A DNA stretch of 14,443 bases from Thiorhodovibrio sp. (GTDB taxonomy: Bacteria; Pseudomonadota; Gammaproteobacteria; Chromatiales; Chromatiaceae). The notes beneath the pieces are model-generated. The model worked only from the letters and a program-made list of their open reading frames with translations, was not told where the DNA came from and ran no database searches. Both the position numbers and the translations under genes were made by a program. The DNA lies in the NCBI GenBank assembly GCA_007128075.1, contig SKYD01000113.1, forward strand, positions 1-14,443, read 5' to 3'. Shown here one piece after another: positions 12,801-14,443 of this stretch. Position 1 is the stretch's first letter. The number at the start of each line of letters is the position of its first letter.

Positions 12801-13420
12801 GGAGCCTCATTTGGTGTAGCCAGCAACGGCTGAAGTGTCGGCCAAACATTATCCAGAATCTGTGATTGTGCCTCGGCGCGTGGATGCAGCCCATCGGCTT
12901 GCATCAAAGTCCGCTCCTCAGCCACCCCATCGAGCAGACGCGGCACCAAGGCGACCTGGGTTTGGTCAGCGACCTCGACAAAGCTGCGCACAAAGCCCTC
13001 AGTGTAAGCGGCACCATAGTTAGGTGGCAACCGCACCCCAATCAGCACCACCTTGGCAGCGGCGGCTTGGCTATGCGCAATCATCTGGGTAAGATTGGCA
13101 CGCAGTTGGGTCAGCGGCAAGGCGCGTAGCCCATCATTGGCACCGAGTGCAATCAGCACCACAGCGGGTTGATGGGTTTCTAACAACGCTGGAAGGCGCG
13201 TTAAGCCGCCGCCACTGGTCTCACCGGAGATGCTGGCATTGATCACCTGATGATCAAATCCGCTCTCTTCGATCCGCGTTGCCAACAACGCCACCCAGCC
13301 TTGGGACAGGGACAAGCCATAGGCTGCACTCAGGCTATCGCCAAGCACCAGCACCGTCGGTGGCGTTGCCGAGGCGCCAGTGGAAAACAGCAGCAAAATG
13401 AGTAGGCAAAGATGTTTCAT
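12797..13420 (-). CDS. tesA: TesA-like SGNH hydrolase (acyl-CoA thioesterase I / lysophospholipase L1 / arylesterase)
   Basis: This 207-aa secreted esterase has a signal peptide (MKHLCLLILLLFSTGASA, likely cleaved after residue 19), placing it in the periplasm. SGNH blocks are complete: block I GDSLSAAYG with Ser29 as nucleophile, block II NASISGETSGGG with the oxyanion Gly66, block III GANDG with Asn95, and block V DGLHP with Asp176 and His179. E. coli TesA, of nearly the same length, hydrolyses long-chain acyl thioesters, lysophospholipids and aryl esters. The start overlaps the sdhE stop (ATGA) and its stop overlaps the DUF1343 start, so it sits in a coupled chain. Unlike many proteobacterial tesA genes, it does not have the divergent ybbA-type ABC transporter gene next to it here. 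Confidence 0.94.
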   Translation of the reverse strand: MKHLCLLILLLFSTGASATPPTVLVLGDSLSAAYGLSLSQGWVALLATRIEESGFDHQVINASISGETSGGGLTRLPALLETHQPAVVLIALGANDGLRALPLTQLRANLTQMIAHSQAAAAKVVLIGVRLPPNYGAAYTEGFVRSFVEVADQTQVALVPRLLDGVAEERTLMQADGLHPRAEAQSQILDNVWPTLQPLLATPNEAP

Positions 13421-13665
13421 GGTGTCGCTGACAAAATATGGGTGATGAGTTCATGCAGCGCAGGCTCCGGCGGACTGCGCAGCCCCATCAGCCAGTCATA
13501 CAGAATCGGGTCGGGGAATTCCAGCAGCCGCACAAAGCTGGCGTGCTGTTCGGCGTTGAGATCTGCCAGCCCGCGTTCTACAAACGCATGCAACAGCAGA
13601 TCAAGCTCTAGCATCCCGCGCCGACATTGCCAACGCAGCCGCTGCGCCGGTGCTGATTCAGTCAC
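13417..13665 (-). CDS. sdhE: SdhE/YgfY-family FAD assembly factor for succinate dehydrogenase
   Basis: SdhE is a small helical protein that promotes covalent attachment of FAD to the flavoprotein subunit of succinate dehydrogenase and fumarate reductase. The 82-aa product has the invariant RGxxE motif as Arg16-Gly17-x-x-Glu20 within WQCRRGMLELDLLL, followed by FVRLLEFPDPILYDWLMG, both diagnostic. I placed the start at the GTG at 13665 because it gives the normal family length (80-90 aa). The same frame is open further upstream to 13962, but that extension is antisense-like Pro/Cys/Arg filler from the overlapping zinc-ribbon gene. It overlaps the upstream gene by 8 nt (GTGACTGA) and its stop shares ATGA with tesA, so translation is probably coupled on both sides. 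Confidence 0.9.
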   Translation of the reverse strand: MTESAPAQRLRWQCRRGMLELDLLLHAFVERGLADLNAEQHASFVRLLEFPDPILYDWLMGLRSPPEPALHELITHILSATP

Positions 13666-14179
13666 GGGGCGCCCGCTTAAAGATGGTGGCGGCACATTCT
13701 GGACAGGCTGGAATCTGGGTGGTGGTGGTGAAGTGCAGCTTATAGCCACATTGTTCACACACCAGCGTCCCCGGGCCAGTAATCTCGCCGCTGTGATACA
13801 GCGTGATCCCACGGGCCTGCGCTGCCCATTGCTGCAATTGCACACTGGTTTGATCAGCAACATGGCTAAAAGCATCGAGCAGCCGTTGCTCGATGAGGTC
13901 AAGATCAAAACGCCACCAACTGCGCAAATCCTCACCCGTGTCCTTGATGTGCTCGGCCGCATCGTGAATATCGCGCTCGATATAATTGGCGATGCGTTGC
14001 GCCTCCTCGCGGGTCAGCTCGCCTAGCTCAATCATGTGATTGCTTGCCTGATCGATCCAATCGCGCAACCTGGGCGCAGACTCCTGGGCGCGCTCGATCC
14101 CCGCACGGGTATGCTCCAGCATCTTTTCATAGGCGGCGAGCAGCCGATCAACCTGTTCGTGTTTGTTGGGTTCAGTCAT
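13658..14179 (-). CDS. Zinc-ribbon protein of the YbeL / DUF1451 family
   Basis: The 173-aa cytoplasmic protein has a long helical, heptad-like N-terminal part (residues 1-120, EQVDRLLAAYEKMLEH...) and a C-terminal zinc ribbon with Cys141-x2-Cys144 and Cys159-x2-Cys162 (LVCEQCGYKLHF, IPACPECAATIFKR). This layout, including GEITGPGTLVCEQCG, matches the E. coli YbeL family, for which no clear function is known. It appears to be the first gene of the eight-gene - strand operon. Its ATG is preceded only by a weak purine stretch (GAGATACCAAG). The last codons overlap the GTG start of sdhE. The extensive charged helices suggest a coiled-coil partner protein. Confidence 0.9.
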   Translation of the reverse strand: MTEPNKHEQVDRLLAAYEKMLEHTRAGIERAQESAPRLRDWIDQASNHMIELGELTREEAQRIANYIERDIHDAAEHIKDTGEDLRSWWRFDLDLIEQRLLDAFSHVADQTSVQLQQWAAQARGITLYHSGEITGPGTLVCEQCGYKLHFTTTTQIPACPECAATIFKRAPRD

Positions 14180-14295
14180 CTTGGTATCTCAAATTTTGGT
14201 GATGTTGCTGATTGTTTGCAGTTTAGCGCGAGATCAGGGCAAGCGCGTATAAAATTTTAAAAATATTACTCTCTTTTACTTTACAAGGACAGGTG
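14180..14295. promoter_or_regulatory. AT-rich divergent intergenic region, probable promoter zone for the - strand operon
   Basis: This separates the start of the zinc-ribbon gene (leftward) from a small rightward ORF. It contains a markedly AT-rich stretch at 14247-14275 (TATAAAATTTTAAAAATATTA), out of character with the GC-rich surroundings and suitable for promoter opening on either strand. I could not place a -35/-10 pair with good spacing, so no single promoter is claimed. Confidence 0.35.
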
Positions 14296-14442
14296 ATGGC
14301 CGCCGATGGCTTACCAACTATCAGTTTCTCGCACATGACGGGAAACGGTCAATTTGAGTACGCTAGCCAAACTATAAAACAACAACTTAGCAGATGGGTC
14401 TTTGTCAGAAACCATACTCAATATGAAAGTGATAGGTGTTAA
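14296..14442 (+). CDS. Small ORF (48 aa) with strong ribosome-binding site, unknown function
   Basis: An ATG at 14296 opens 48 codons, ending in TAA at 14440-14442, one base before the window edge. AAGGA at 14285-14289 sits 6 nt before the ATG, an excellent ribosome-binding site and the main support. The predicted peptide begins MAADGLPTISFSHMTGNGQF and ends in Arg-Cys, with no signal peptide or membrane segment and no family I recognise. Base composition is lower in GC than the operon to its left. It could be a true small protein, a leader peptide for a gene beyond the edge, or the remnant of a longer broken gene. Confidence 0.35.
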   Translation: MAADGLPTISFSHMTGNGQFEYASQTIKQQLSRWVFVRNHTQYESDRC

Positions 14443-14443
14443 G

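Noticed and set aside
13417..13962. 181-aa version of SdhE
   Set aside because: The extra 99 residues are Pro/Arg/Cys/Ser-rich out-of-frame translation of the zinc-ribbon gene; homology to SdhE starts only after the GTG at 13665.
14423..14443. ATG opening a frame (MKVIGVK) that runs off the right edge
   Set aside because: Only seven codons are visible and there is no ribosome-binding site, so it cannot be supported.

Overview
The window looks like ordinary gammaproteobacterial chromosome of moderately high GC. RNase T, SdhE, TesA and a YbeL-type zinc-ribbon protein all point to Gammaproteobacteria. A phenylacetate-CoA ligase/ACT pair and a cobalamin side-chain enzyme would fit a metabolically versatile, perhaps anaerobic or phototrophic lineage such as Chromatiales; that placement is a guess from gene content, not a measurement. 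No tRNA, rRNA, CRISPR array, transposase or phage gene was seen.

Left arm (+ strand, 1-6152): the 3' end of uvrB is followed, with short gaps, by a 1046-aa SNF2-family ATPase, a 284-aa SWIM zinc-finger protein 3 nt behind it, a CobD-like L-threonine-O-3-phosphate decarboxylase and ribonuclease T (rnt). uvrB, the SNF2/SWIM pair and rnt give this arm a nucleic-acid maintenance flavour; cobD appears to be a metabolic passenger.

Middle (6153-8656): a 175-nt leader precedes a 736-aa protein that I do not recognise. It has a coiled-coil-like, glutamine-rich N-terminus and four Trp-rich domains of about 136 residues in an A-B-B'-A' order. It has no cysteine, very little lysine and no signal peptide. 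The leader carries a close match (14 of 16 positions, exact spacing) to the sigma-28/FliA flagellar promoter. The N-terminus holds a short segment resembling the FlgM core. Together these suggest an undescribed, flagellum-regulated and perhaps flagellum-exported, surface or glycan-binding protein. This is the most interesting element of the window. A GC-rich hairpin separates the gene from the convergent operon.

Right arm (- strand, 14179 down to 8657): eight tightly packed or overlapping genes, in transcription order ybeL-like zinc ribbon, sdhE, tesA, a DUF1343 (NamZ-like) protein, hisB, a cyclic-nucleotide-binding-domain protein, a tandem-ACT protein and a phenylacetate-CoA ligase. The overlaps (8 nt zinc ribbon/sdhE, ATGA at sdhE/tesA, ATGATG at tesA/DUF1343, 0-2 nt at ACT/ligase) argue for one polycistron with translational coupling, although the functions are mixed. 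At the far right a 48-codon ORF with a strong ribosome-binding site points away from this operon.
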